DNA of 25,543 bases. Source: DAOTUB01 sp034437455 (GTDB lineage Bacteria > Chloroflexota > Anaerolineae > B4-G1). The notes beneath the pieces are model-generated. The model saw nothing but the letters and a program-made list of their open reading frames with translations, had not been told where the DNA came from and ran no database searches. Shown here piece by piece: positions 1-7,779 of this stretch (position 1 is its first letter; every line of letters begins with the position of its first letter). The DNA lies in the NCBI GenBank assembly GCA_034437455.1, contig DAOTUB010000308.1, forward strand, positions 1 through 25,543. The letters are read 5' to 3'. The position numbers were made by a program, and so were the translations under genes.

Positions 1-639
1 CCCCTTCGCGTGGCCGGTTCGATCACCGATATCACCCAACGCAAGCAGATGGAAGAAGCGCTGCAAAATACCTATGACGAAATGGAAAGGCAAGTCGAGG
101 AACGAACCGCCGAGTTGGAGCGAGAGATCGCCGAGCGCGAGCGTGCGCAGGCAGAGGGCCAGCGTGCGCAGGAGGAGAGCCAGCGTTTGCAGCAAGAAGT
201 CATCGAGGCGCAAAAGCGAGCCATCCAGGAACTCTCCACACCCATCATCCCCGTGATGGACGCGCCCGGCGGGGCGGGCGGCATCATCGTCATGCCCTTG
301 ATCGGCAGCATCGACACGCTGCGCGCCAGGGACATTATGCGCACGCTCCTGGCGGGGATTCGCGAGCATCGGGCCAAGGTCGTGATCCTGGACATCACCG
401 GCGTGGCTATCGTAGATAGCGGCGTGGCGAACCACCTGCACAAGACGATCCAGGCGGCGCGGCTCAAGGGGGCCCACACCATCGTCACCGGCATCTCCGA
501 CGCGGTGGCGGAAACCATCGTGGATCTGGGAATTGACTGGAGCGAGGTCGAGACACTGACGAACTTGCGGACCGGGTTGGTCGTCGCACTGAACAGTCTG
601 GGCATCAAGCTGACCCAGATAAGGAAAAGTAGAGTATGA
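1..639 (+). CDS. rsbR: RsbR-type stressosome protein, 3' part (PAS tail, coiled coil, STAS)
   Basis: The reading frame is open to the left edge, so the gene is truncated by the window and its true start is not visible. The first residues (VAGSITDITQRKQMEEAL) are the typical end of a PAS/PAC domain. A charged coiled coil follows (VEERTAELEREIAERERAQ, with a short RAQ-E repeat), then the RsbR signature ELSTPIIPV and a STAS domain to the end. In the STAS domain the motif TGVAIVDSGVANHL carries the Ser at the position phosphorylated in RsbR/RsbS proteins, and AETIVDLGID carries a second conserved Thr. RsbR proteins form the sensory shell of the stressosome and are phosphorylated by RsbT. The stop overlaps the next start (ATGA), implying translational coupling. 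Its STAS domain is nearly the same as that of the next gene, apart from a small Gly/Ala-rich insertion (APGGAGG) after IIPV. Confidence 0.88.
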   Translation, partial: PLRVAGSITDITQRKQMEEALQNTYDEMERQVEERTAELEREIAERERAQAEGQRAQEESQRLQQEVIEAQKRAIQELSTPIIPVMDAPGGAGGIIVMPLIGSIDTLRARDIMRTLLAGIREHRAKVVILDITGVAIVDSGVANHLHKTIQAARLKGAHTIVTGISDAVAETIVDLGIDWSEVETLTNLRTGLVVALNSLGIKLTQIRKSRV

Positions 640-3600
640 GCGAGAACGAGAAAACAAAGGAACAACTCGCAGAGGAACTGGCCCAGGCACGCCGCCGCAT
701 TGCCGAACTGGAAGCGCCAGAAACCGGGCGCGAGCAGACGGAACAGAGCGAGCGCCTCATCGTCCAGTTATCCGCCTGGCACGAGATAAGCACCGCCATT
801 GCCTCTTGTCTGACGCCGGAAGATATTTTCGACACAGTGGTGCAAAACTTGTCGGACACCTTTGACTATCGCCTGATCGGTATCTATATACTCGAGGGGG
901 ATGTGCTGGAGTTGAAAGCCTCTGCTGGCTACGGCTCGCTCCCGGAACCGAGCACGGCCCGTGTGCCTCTGGAGAGAGGCGTCATCGGGCGCACGGCTCG
1001 AACAGGACAGCCTCAATTGATCACCGATGTGGAGCAAGATCCCGATTTCTTCACCGATGTATCAGGGGTCACATCCGAGGTCTGCGTGCCGCTCGTGAAA
1101 GAAGATACGATCCTGGGTGTGCTGAACGTGGAAAGCGATAACGTTGATAAGCCCCTGGACGCGCTGGATTTGCAACTCTTTACATTGCTCAGCAATCACA
1201 TCGTGGCCGCGCTCGAAAACGCGCGGCTGTACGAAGCGGCTCGACGAGAATTGGCCGAGCGTAAACGGGCAGAGGAGGAGGTACAGCGGCGGGCATCTCA
1301 GGCCGCGCTGATCTATGAGGTGGGGCAGCGCGTGAGCGGTGAATTGGAACTGGACGAGTTGTTATCCGCCATCGTGACCGCCATCTGTGACGCCTTTGAT
1401 TACTATAACGTAGGGTTGTTTTTGCTCGACGAGGGGGCTGGCTATCTGACCTTGCGGGCGCTCGCGGGCACGTATGCCGACGATCCCATCGCTAAGGACC
1501 TTCGAATAGACGTTGAGGAAGGACTGGTGGGACACGCGGCCAAGACGGGCAAGACCCAGGTCAGCAACGATACCAGCGCGGACCCTCATTACGTGAGCAA
1601 GGCGGATGAGGAGACCAGGTCAGAACTCGCTGTGCCGATCCAGAGCGGGCAGACCGTCATCGGCGTACTCGATATCCAGAGCGATCAATGCGATGCCTTC
1701 GACGAGGCTGATGTCGCCATGATGGAAACGCTCTGCGTCCAGATGGCCACAGCCATCGAAAATGCCCGTCTGTTCGAGGAGGCCCGCAATCGCGCCCGGC
1801 GGATGGCGGTCATCAACCGCATCGCCGGCGCTGCCAGTGCCACGCTCCACCTGGACGACCTGATGGAGCGGGTGTATCAGGAGATCGCCTCCACCTTTCA
1901 GCCCGATGCGTTCTTCATCGCTCTCTACGATGAAGCAGCACAAGAAGTGGATGTTCGTTTCCAGGTGGACGAAGGGGTGCGGGGAACCCCTCAGCGATTT
2001 CCGTTAGGGGTTGGGTTGACCTCCATCGTCATCACTGAGAAAAGGCCGCTGATCATTCAAGACGAACAGGAGCGGGATCGGCTGTTGTCGTCGGGGCAGT
2101 TATTTGGGACGATGAAGCCTCCCGTGTCGTGGCTGGGTGTGCCGATGCTGGTCGGCGAGCAGGTGATCGGCATCGTCAACGTGCAGGCGTACCGGCCCCA
2201 CGCCTGGAGTGAGGAGGACAAACAACTGCTCTTTACCATCGCCGATCAGGTGGCCGTGGCCCTGGAAAACGCCCGTCTTTTCCAGGAGCGCGAGCGGCGC
2301 GTCGCCGAAATGGAGATCATCAACCAAGTCGGCCAGGCCGTCACCTCTGTGCTCGACCCGGACGCGGTGCTTCACCAGATCGTGGACATGATCAAGTCCC
2401 GTTTCGATCATTACTATGTCTACCTCGTGTTGACAGAAGGCGATGAATTGGTCCCCAAGTGCGGGAGTGTCGTTGGTGATTCTGACGTTCGGCTTGATGG
2501 ACTTGAGCGCCTCAGGCTTGATCTGACAGAGGACATCGGCCTGGTCACTGAGGCCGCGCGGACCGGGCAGCCGGTGTTGGTGCACGACACGCTCGACGAT
2601 CCACGCTATTTTGTCGTGGAGGCGCTGCCGGACACCCGCAGCGAATTGGATGTCCCCATCAGGGCCAAAGGCCGCGTCATCGGGGTGCTGGGGGTGCAAA
2701 GCGACCGGCCGTATGCGTACACCCAGGCGGATGTGGAACTCGTCCAGTCTCTGGCCAGCCAGGCTGGTATCGCTATCGAAAACGCCCGCCTGTTTGAAGA
2801 GGCTCGCGTCCGCGCCGAGGAGTTGGCCGTGTTGAACGAACTGGGCCAGGCGCTCACAGCCCGCCTGAGCGTCGAGGAGGTGATGGAAGAGGCCTACCGG
2901 CAGGCCGGTCGCCTGGTGGACACCACCAACTTTTTCATCGGCCTCTACGACCCAGAAAAAGACGAGATCAACTTTGCCTTTCAAGCCACCGAGTCGGAGA
3001 TCGACCGGGAGAAGCTCGTCACCCTGCCCGCAGATCGGGGAGTCAGCGGGCACCTCATCCGCAGTCGCACGAGCGTGCTCATCCGGGGAAATTTACAAGA
3101 GTGGCAGGAGGAGACGGGAGTACAGATGGTGGGAGAACCCGCGCTCTCCTGGCTGGGAGTGCCGCTGATGATCGGCGACCGGATGCTGGGGGTGATGGCC
3201 GTTCAGAGTTACACCAACCCCCATCTCTATGATGAACACGCGCGAGAGCTGATGATCGCCATCGCCAACCAGACGGCCATCGCCCTGCAAAATGCTCAAA
3301 TGGTGGAAAGTCTGGAACAGATGGTGGAAGAGCGCACGGCAGACCTGCGCCAGAGCCTGAAGGAACGTGAACGTTTACAGCAAGAGGTCATCGAGGCGCA
3401 GAAGCGGGCCATCCAGGAACTTTCCACGCCCATCATCCCCATCACCGATCACATCATCGTCATGCCCTTGATCGGCAGCATCGACACGCTGCGCGCCAAG
3501 GACGTCATGCGCGCACTGTTGGCGGGAATCCGCGAGCACCAGGCCAAGGTGGTGATCCTGGATGTCACGGGTGTGCCCATCGTAGATAGCGGCGTGGCGA

Positions 3601-3791
3601 ATCACTTGAACAAGACGATCCAGGCGGCGCGGCTCAAGGGAGCACACACGATCGTCACCGGTATCTCTGACGCGGTGGCGGAAACCATCGTGGATCTGGG
3701 AATTGATTGGAGCGGGATCGAGACGCTATCCGATCTACGGACCGGGCTGGTCGTCGCACTCAACAGCCTGGGAGTCAAACTAATACGATAG
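636..3791 (+). CDS. rsbR: RsbR-type stressosome sensor with five GAF domains and C-terminal STAS
   Basis: 1051 aa, cytosolic, no membrane segment. An N-terminal helix (EKTKEQLAEELAQARRRIAELEA) is followed by five GAF domains at roughly residues 46-198, 222-378, 390-545, 559-716 and 731-886. Most end in the usual AIENARLF-type helix. A coiled coil (about 888-928) leads through IQELSTPIIPI into a STAS domain (930-1045). Ser985 in IVDSGVANHL and Thr1017 in AETIVDLGID lie at the conserved STAS phosphoacceptor positions. GAF domains bind small ligands or chromophores; the ligands here cannot be told. GAF3 and GAF5 are of one subtype (SWLGVP motif) and GAF1, 2 and 4 of another, so internal duplication built the protein. 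The B. subtilis RsbR proteins are under 300 aa with a single N-terminal sensor domain, so this is a greatly enlarged sensor. It starts by a 4-base overlap with the upstream rsbR and is followed by rsbS after 47 bases. Confidence 0.93.
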   Translation: MSENEKTKEQLAEELAQARRRIAELEAPETGREQTEQSERLIVQLSAWHEISTAIASCLTPEDIFDTVVQNLSDTFDYRLIGIYILEGDVLELKASAGYGSLPEPSTARVPLERGVIGRTARTGQPQLITDVEQDPDFFTDVSGVTSEVCVPLVKEDTILGVLNVESDNVDKPLDALDLQLFTLLSNHIVAALENARLYEAARRELAERKRAEEEVQRRASQAALIYEVGQRVSGELELDELLSAIVTAICDAFDYYNVGLFLLDEGAGYLTLRALAGTYADDPIAKDLRIDVEEGLVGHAAKTGKTQVSNDTSADPHYVSKADEETRSELAVPIQSGQTVIGVLDIQSDQCDAFDEADVAMMETLCVQMATAIENARLFEEARNRARRMAVINRIAGAASATLHLDDLMERVYQEIASTFQPDAFFIALYDEAAQEVDVRFQVDEGVRGTPQRFPLGVGLTSIVITEKRPLIIQDEQERDRLLSSGQLFGTMKPPVSWLGVPMLVGEQVIGIVNVQAYRPHAWSEEDKQLLFTIADQVAVALENARLFQERERRVAEMEIINQVGQAVTSVLDPDAVLHQIVDMIKSRFDHYYVYLVLTEGDELVPKCGSVVGDSDVRLDGLERLRLDLTEDIGLVTEAARTGQPVLVHDTLDDPRYFVVEALPDTRSELDVPIRAKGRVIGVLGVQSDRPYAYTQADVELVQSLASQAGIAIENARLFEEARVRAEELAVLNELGQALTARLSVEEVMEEAYRQAGRLVDTTNFFIGLYDPEKDEINFAFQATESEIDREKLVTLPADRGVSGHLIRSRTSVLIRGNLQEWQEETGVQMVGEPALSWLGVPLMIGDRMLGVMAVQSYTNPHLYDEHARELMIAIANQTAIALQNAQMVESLEQMVEERTADLRQSLKERERLQQEVIEAQKRAIQELSTPIIPITDHIIVMPLIGSIDTLRAKDVMRALLAGIREHQAKVVILDVTGVPIVDSGVANHLNKTIQAARLKGAHTIVTGISDAVAETIVDLGIDWSGIETLSDLRTGLVVALNSLGVKLIR

Positions 3792-3838
3792 AGCCCCAAA
3801 GTCTGCTCGATTTGGGAATCTCGGAAGGAATATTGACC

Positions 3839-4297
3839 ATGGAAGTATCCGCAATTCAAAAACTTGAGAATCTACTTTTGGTATCCGTCCCACGCGATCT
3901 GATGGACGATGAGGTCTTGTTATTGCGCCGCGAGGTGGTGAAAAGAGTCCGTCAACATCATTCGCGCTGGGTGCTGCTGGACTTTTCTCGGGTGGACATT
4001 TGCGACAGTTTCTTTGGGCGCTTTATCCAGAGTATGGCGCAGATGGCGGGGTTGATGGGAGCAGACGTGATCGTCGCCGGCTTGCAGGACGCGGTGGTCG
4101 AAACACTGGTGGAGCTGGGAATGACGTTGCCCAACATCCACGCCGTGCTCGATCTGGACGACGCCCTGGCGCTGAGCAGAGCGGTCCAGCAAGAGTATGA
4201 CGATTTTGTCGCTGACGAATCCGCAGACGAGTCGACCAGCGAATCCGCAGATTTGGATGCGTTTTATTCGCCGGACATGGATTTGATGGAGGTGTAA
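3839..4297 (+). CDS. rsbS: RsbS, stressosome STAS scaffold protein
   Basis: 152 aa single STAS domain. An upstream in-frame start at 3707 would lie inside rsbR; the ATG at 3839 is preferred because GGAAGGA (3823-3829) sits 9 bases upstream and the product then begins like RsbS. Ser57 in DFSRVDICDSFFGR matches Ser59 of B. subtilis RsbS, the residue phosphorylated by RsbT and dephosphorylated by RsbX. VAGLQDAVVETLVELGMTL is also typical of RsbS. RsbS forms the stressosome core with RsbR and sequesters RsbT. Unlike the classical protein (about 120 aa) this one carries a 32-residue tail (residues 121-152) with 12 acidic and no basic residues, including a repeated ESAD motif. Neighbours are rsbR upstream and rsbT immediately downstream, the canonical order. 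Confidence 0.94.
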   Translation: MEVSAIQKLENLLLVSVPRDLMDDEVLLLRREVVKRVRQHHSRWVLLDFSRVDICDSFFGRFIQSMAQMAGLMGADVIVAGLQDAVVETLVELGMTLPNIHAVLDLDDALALSRAVQQEYDDFVADESADESTSESADLDAFYSPDMDLMEV

Positions 4298-4298
4298 C

Positions 4299-4781
4299 AT
4301 GACATCAACAAACTTACCTCCTGATCAAAAGTCGGTCCTGCGCGAGAGCAACGGCGAGGCCGCTACCAGCACGACGGACGAGCGATTCGAGCCGGCGCGT
4401 TTGCCCATCCACAACATCATGGACGTGGTGTACGCACGTCGGCGCGGATTAGAGATGGCCCTGGCGCTGGGTTTTCCGCAGCCAGAAGCTACCAAAATTG
4501 CTGTAGTCATCTCAGAGCTGGGACGGAATATCATACTCTACACAAAGGGTGGCATCATTACCCTGATCGCGTACATGACGGATAGGAAAGGCATCAAAGT
4601 CATCGCCCAGGATCAGGGACCGGGCATCAAGGACCTGGATTTGGTTATGGAGGGCGGCCACTCGACCTCCAAAGGATTGGGGTTGGGGGTGTCGGGGTCC
4701 AAACGGTTGATGGACGAGTTTGAGGTGAACACGATCATCGGCGGGGGGACAAAGATTACAGCAGCCAAGTGGTTGCGTTAG
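4299..4781 (+). CDS. rsbT: RsbT-type serine kinase (first copy)
   Basis: 160 aa GHKL-fold kinase of the RsbT/RsbW/SpoIIAB family. The N box is SELGRN (Asn77), the G1 box DQGPGI (residues 105-110) and the G2 box GLGLG (126-130), all intact. The last part, SGSKRLMDEFEV, is typical of RsbT. In known systems RsbT phosphorylates RsbS and RsbR, then leaves the stressosome to activate a partner such as RsbU. It begins one base after the rsbS stop codon, with GGAGGTG just inside rsbS as ribosome binding site. The first 36 or so residues are a polar extension not found in B. subtilis RsbT; its role is unknown. The gene is followed by a second RsbT-like gene. Confidence 0.92.
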   Translation: MTSTNLPPDQKSVLRESNGEAATSTTDERFEPARLPIHNIMDVVYARRRGLEMALALGFPQPEATKIAVVISELGRNIILYTKGGIITLIAYMTDRKGIKVIAQDQGPGIKDLDLVMEGGHSTSKGLGLGVSGSKRLMDEFEVNTIIGGGTKITAAKWLR

Positions 4782-4795
4782 AGTTTCGGAGAGAA

Positions 4796-5224
4796 ATGGT
4801 AGGTTTTGATAAAACAGCAACAGAAATCCGCATATCTATCAAGCAGGATACGGACGTCGTGATCGCGTGTCAAAAAGGACGCGCATTGGCGACGGAATTG
4901 GGCTTTTCAAACCAGGATCAGGTCGTCATCGTCATCGCGATTTCAGAGATCGCGCGCAATATCTTTGACCACGCGCGAGAGGGCGAAATCACACTCGGCT
5001 CGGCGCAACAGAATGGCCGGTGCGGCATCGTCGTCATCGCCCGTGATGAGGGGCCTGGCATCTCTGACATCAAACGCGCGCTACAAGACGGCTACTCGAC
5101 GGGAAAGGGATTGGGGCTGGGCCTATCGGGGGCCAAGCGGTTGATGGACGAATTCGAGATCGTTTCCAACATCGGAAAAGGTACGATGATCGTGATGAAG
5201 AAATGGAGCAGGGAATATGATTAG
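4796..5224 (+). CDS. rsbT: RsbT-type serine kinase (second copy)
   Basis: 142 aa from the ATG at 4796, chosen because GGAGA (4788-4792) precedes it; a GTG at 4769 inside the upstream gene would add nine residues. All ATP-binding motifs are present: SEIARN (Asn55), DEGPGI (84-89) and KGLGLGLSG (104-112). The sequence QDQVVIVIAISEIARN and the end SGAKRLMDEFEIVSNIGKGT match RsbT. It lacks the N-terminal extension of the first copy and so is closer to classical RsbT in length. The 3' end overlaps the next gene by 8 bases (ATGATTAG), implying coupled translation with the phosphatase. Two adjacent, different RsbT kinases suggest two client STAS proteins or two outputs, but which one binds the stressosome cannot be told from sequence. 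Confidence 0.92.
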   Translation: MVGFDKTATEIRISIKQDTDVVIACQKGRALATELGFSNQDQVVIVIAISEIARNIFDHAREGEITLGSAQQNGRCGIVVIARDEGPGISDIKRALQDGYSTGKGLGLGLSGAKRLMDEFEIVSNIGKGTMIVMKKWSREYD

Positions 5225-5897
5225 CAATGTCTATGAGGTTGCATCGCCGATCGTGTGGGGCGTCGCCGGACAGTCATTGGGCGGACAGGGTGAATCGGGC
5301 GACCAATATCTGGTCGAGACCTTCCCGAATGGCGCGCTGGTGACGGTCGTGGATGGGCTGGGACACGGCCCCCGGGCGGCTGCCGTCGCCAAAACCGCCG
5401 TCGCCGCGTTGAAGGGCCACGCTCACGAGCCTGTCGCTGCGCTGCTCCGGCGCTGTCACAAGGAATTGGTGGGAACACGTGGGGTAGTGATGAGCCTGGC
5501 ATCCTTCAACGTGCTCGCGGGGGCGATGACGTGGCTGGGCGTGGGCAACGTGACAGGCCTGCTTCTGCGAGCCAACGCAGGGGTAGAGCGTGCACGCGAA
5601 TCTCTGTTGCTGCGCGGCGGCGTGGTGGGGTACCGATTGCCATCGCTGCGCCCCGCCGTTGTCCCCGTCACGCGAGGCGACACGCTGATCTTTGCCACCG
5701 ATGGCCTCCGCAGTAGCTTTGCCCAGGGGCTGATTAACGGTGAAGCGGAGGGGTTGACGTTAAGCGATCCTCCCCAACGGATCGCCGATCATATCTTTGC
5801 CGAACATGGTCGAGGGACAGATGATGCGTTGGTGTTGGTCGCTCAATACGTGGAGAGCAGTCCGGTAGAGCAGGATTCCGTAGAGATGACTTTTTGA
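5217..5897 (+). CDS. rsbX: RsbX-type PP2C serine phosphatase
   Basis: 226 aa PP2C/SpoIIE-family phosphatase consisting of the catalytic domain only. Metal-binding acidic residues are visible in GDQY (Asp29), VVDGLGHGP (Asp46), ATDGL (Asp162) and TDDALVLVA (Asp202/203). In B. subtilis RsbX removes phosphate from RsbS and RsbR and so resets the stressosome after stress. The lack of a sensor or RsbT-binding domain and the position directly after rsbS-rsbT-rsbT argue for RsbX rather than RsbU. The start overlaps the upstream rsbT. The stop is followed by a 157-base spacer with a large hairpin, so this may be the end of a transcript, although no clear terminator is seen. Confidence 0.88.
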   Translation: MISNVYEVASPIVWGVAGQSLGGQGESGDQYLVETFPNGALVTVVDGLGHGPRAAAVAKTAVAALKGHAHEPVAALLRRCHKELVGTRGVVMSLASFNVLAGAMTWLGVGNVTGLLLRANAGVERARESLLLRGGVVGYRLPSLRPAVVPVTRGDTLIFATDGLRSSFAQGLINGEAEGLTLSDPPQRIADHIFAEHGRGTDDALVLVAQYVESSPVEQDSVEMTF

Positions 5898-5958
5898 TCT
5901 GGTCGAACACCAGGTATTGCACTGCACACTACAAAACAAAAAGGATGTGTTTCAAACG

Positions 5959-6016
5959 GGTTGAGTAGTCGCGCTTTCCATAGCGCGCGGTATGGAAACC
6001 GCGACTACCTCCAACC
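5959..6016. repeat. REP-like intergenic palindrome
   Basis: A near-perfect hairpin covers 5965-6008. The outer arms GTAGTCGCG and CGCGACTAC pair over 9 bp; after one C/C mismatch TTTCCATA pairs with TATGGAAA over 8 bp, around an 8-base loop GCGCGCGG. GGTTG (5959-5963) and CAACC (6012-6016) can extend the stem after a small bulge. There is no T run after either side, so it is not a classical terminator. It lies between the stressosome block and the first STAS-less sensor gene. The GTAG at the outer end recalls REP elements moved by RAYT transposases, but no transposase is seen here and the copy number elsewhere is unknown. Confidence 0.7.
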
Positions 6017-6054
6017 GAAATCAAATACATCTAAACAAAAAGGTGGAAACAGAC

Positions 6055-7725
6055 ATGAGCGATACAGATAAAACCAAAGATCAACTTGCAGAAGAGTTGG
6101 CCGAGGCACAGGCTCGCATTGCCGGACACAAACAGGTGGAAGAGGCGCTGTGGGAGAGCGAAAAGCGTTTCCGCGCCATCGCAGAGACGGCCAGCGACGC
6201 GATCATTATTCTCGATAACAACGAAAATATATTTTACTGGAATCGGGCGGCGCAGGACATCTTTGGCTACATGGCCGGCGAGACGCGGGGCACGTTACTC
6301 TCCTCGATCATGCCCGAGCAATTCTGCCAGGTTTTTCGAGAGGAGATGAAGCGGGCCATTACGATAGGGGAGTCGGATTTTATTGGAACGCCGATCGAGA
6401 CAGTTGGGGTCAGAAAGGACGGCAGCGAGTTTCCCCTGGAGCTTTCCCTGGCGACCTGGAGCTCGAAGGATCAGGCGCTCTTTACGGCGATCGCTCGCGA
6501 CATCACCAAGCGCAGGCGGGCAGAAGATGCGTTGCGACAGCGGAATATCCAGTTGGAATCGCTGCGGCGGGTGGGGTTGGAGCTTGCCGCTCAGTTGAAC
6601 CTGGACAACCTGCTCCATTTCATCGTCTCGCAAGCCGTCGAGCTGTTGGAGGCAGCTTCAGGAGGTCTCTACCTCTACCGGCCAGAACGGGATCTGCTGG
6701 AGTGGTGTGTCGCGGTCGGCCAGGGCGTTGCGCCTATTGGGACCACTCTCCAGCGTGGTGAAGGGCTTTCGGGAAAAGTGTGGGAGAGCGGCGAGCCGCA
6801 GTTTGTTGATAACTATCAAGAATGGGGAGAACGAGTCTCCGCCTGGAAAGAATATCCCGCCGCCGCTGTCGTGGGCGCGCCCGTCCGTTGGGGCGAAGAG
6901 TTCCTGGGAGTGCTGAACGTCCGGGCGGACGCTCCGCGCACGTTTTCCCCGTCCGATGCCGAATTATTGAGCTTGTTCACCGGCCAGGCGGCTGTCGCCA
7001 TCCGCAACGCCCGCCTGTACGAAGAAGCTCAACGGCGCGCCGAGCGACTGGCGCTGGTCAACCGCATCGCCAAGGCCGCCGGCGCCACGCTTCACCTGGA
7101 AGAACTGGCCAAGACGGTGTACGAGGAGATCGCCCCTGTCTTTCAGGCTGATGCTTTCTTTGTTGCTCTTTACGATGAATCGGCCGACGAGCTCGAGTTC
7201 CCCATCTGGGTGGACGAAGGAGCCGAGGCGCTCCCCAAGTGGGCACCCTTGGGTAACGGGTTTACCTCCCTTGTTGTTAGCAGGAAGAAACCGTTGTTCG
7301 TTCGGAACTTTGAACAGGAACAGGAGCATCTGCCGCCCCAGTTGCTCGTCGGAGCGATGAAACCCACCCTGTCCTGGCTGGGAGCGCCGATGCTGATCGG
7401 CGAGAGGGTCATTGGCGTGGTCAGCGTGCAGGCGTATCGTCCTTATGCCTGGGATAAGGAGGACGAACAGCTACTCTTCACGATCACCGACCAGATCGCC
7501 GTGGCTATCGAGAACGCGCGGTTATACGAGGCGGTTCAGCAAGAACTGGCCGAGCGCAAGCGGGCCGAAGAAGCGTTGCAAGAGGCTTACGAGAACGTAG
7601 AGCAGTTGGTCGAGGAACGAACCGCCGAGTTGAAACAGGAAATGGCCGAGCGCAAGCGGCTGGAGGTAGAGCAGGAACGGTTGAAGCAAGAGATCATCCA
7701 GGCGCAGAGGCGGGCACTCTTATAG
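6055..7725 (+). CDS. PAS-GAF-GAF sensor, RsbR-like but without STAS
   Basis: 556 aa from the ATG at 6055, preceded by AGGTGG (6041-6046). An earlier in-frame ATG at 5992 lies inside the hairpin and has no ribosome binding site. The N-terminal helix (SDTDKTKDQLAEELAEAQARIAG) resembles that of the 1051-aa RsbR. Then come PAS (about 31-155), GAF1 (167-320), GAF2 (332-490) and a coiled coil (VEQLVEERTAELKQEMAERKR...). It ends at EIIQAQRRALL, the residue stretch that in the RsbR proteins of this locus leads into ELSTPIIP and STAS. GAF2 is a close relative of GAF3 in the 1051-aa protein, and the PAS domain is nearly the same as PAS2 of the next gene. No catalytic output domain is present; a role as sensor subunit that partners RsbR or the MCP array through its coiled coil is an inference. 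Confidence 0.88.
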   Translation: MSDTDKTKDQLAEELAEAQARIAGHKQVEEALWESEKRFRAIAETASDAIIILDNNENIFYWNRAAQDIFGYMAGETRGTLLSSIMPEQFCQVFREEMKRAITIGESDFIGTPIETVGVRKDGSEFPLELSLATWSSKDQALFTAIARDITKRRRAEDALRQRNIQLESLRRVGLELAAQLNLDNLLHFIVSQAVELLEAASGGLYLYRPERDLLEWCVAVGQGVAPIGTTLQRGEGLSGKVWESGEPQFVDNYQEWGERVSAWKEYPAAAVVGAPVRWGEEFLGVLNVRADAPRTFSPSDAELLSLFTGQAAVAIRNARLYEEAQRRAERLALVNRIAKAAGATLHLEELAKTVYEEIAPVFQADAFFVALYDESADELEFPIWVDEGAEALPKWAPLGNGFTSLVVSRKKPLFVRNFEQEQEHLPPQLLVGAMKPTLSWLGAPMLIGERVIGVVSVQAYRPYAWDKEDEQLLFTITDQIAVAIENARLYEAVQQELAERKRAEEALQEAYENVEQLVEERTAELKQEMAERKRLEVEQERLKQEIIQAQRRALL

Positions 7726-7779
7726 TTTTGAAAATATCATCCCCGTCTCGTTCAAGAATCACCGAAAAGGATAGCAGAT

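Noticed and set aside
3707..3838. N-terminal extension of RsbS from an upstream ATG at 3707
   Set aside because: It lies inside the rsbR STAS coding region and reads as low-complexity Arg-rich sequence; the ATG at 3839 has a good ribosome binding site and gives a normal RsbS N-terminus.
5899..5913. Short inverted repeat CTGGT/ACCAG after the rsbX stop as a terminator
   Set aside because: Only a 5-bp stem and no T run after it.
5992..6054. Upstream start at 5992 for the PAS-GAF-GAF protein
   Set aside because: The ATG lies in the stem of the palindrome without a ribosome binding site; the start at 6055 matches the leader of the paralogues.
6055..7779. Frameshift hiding a STAS domain after the PAS-GAF-GAF protein
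   Set aside because: All three frames of the 54-base gap were read; there is no room for a STAS domain before the next gene's ribosome binding site.
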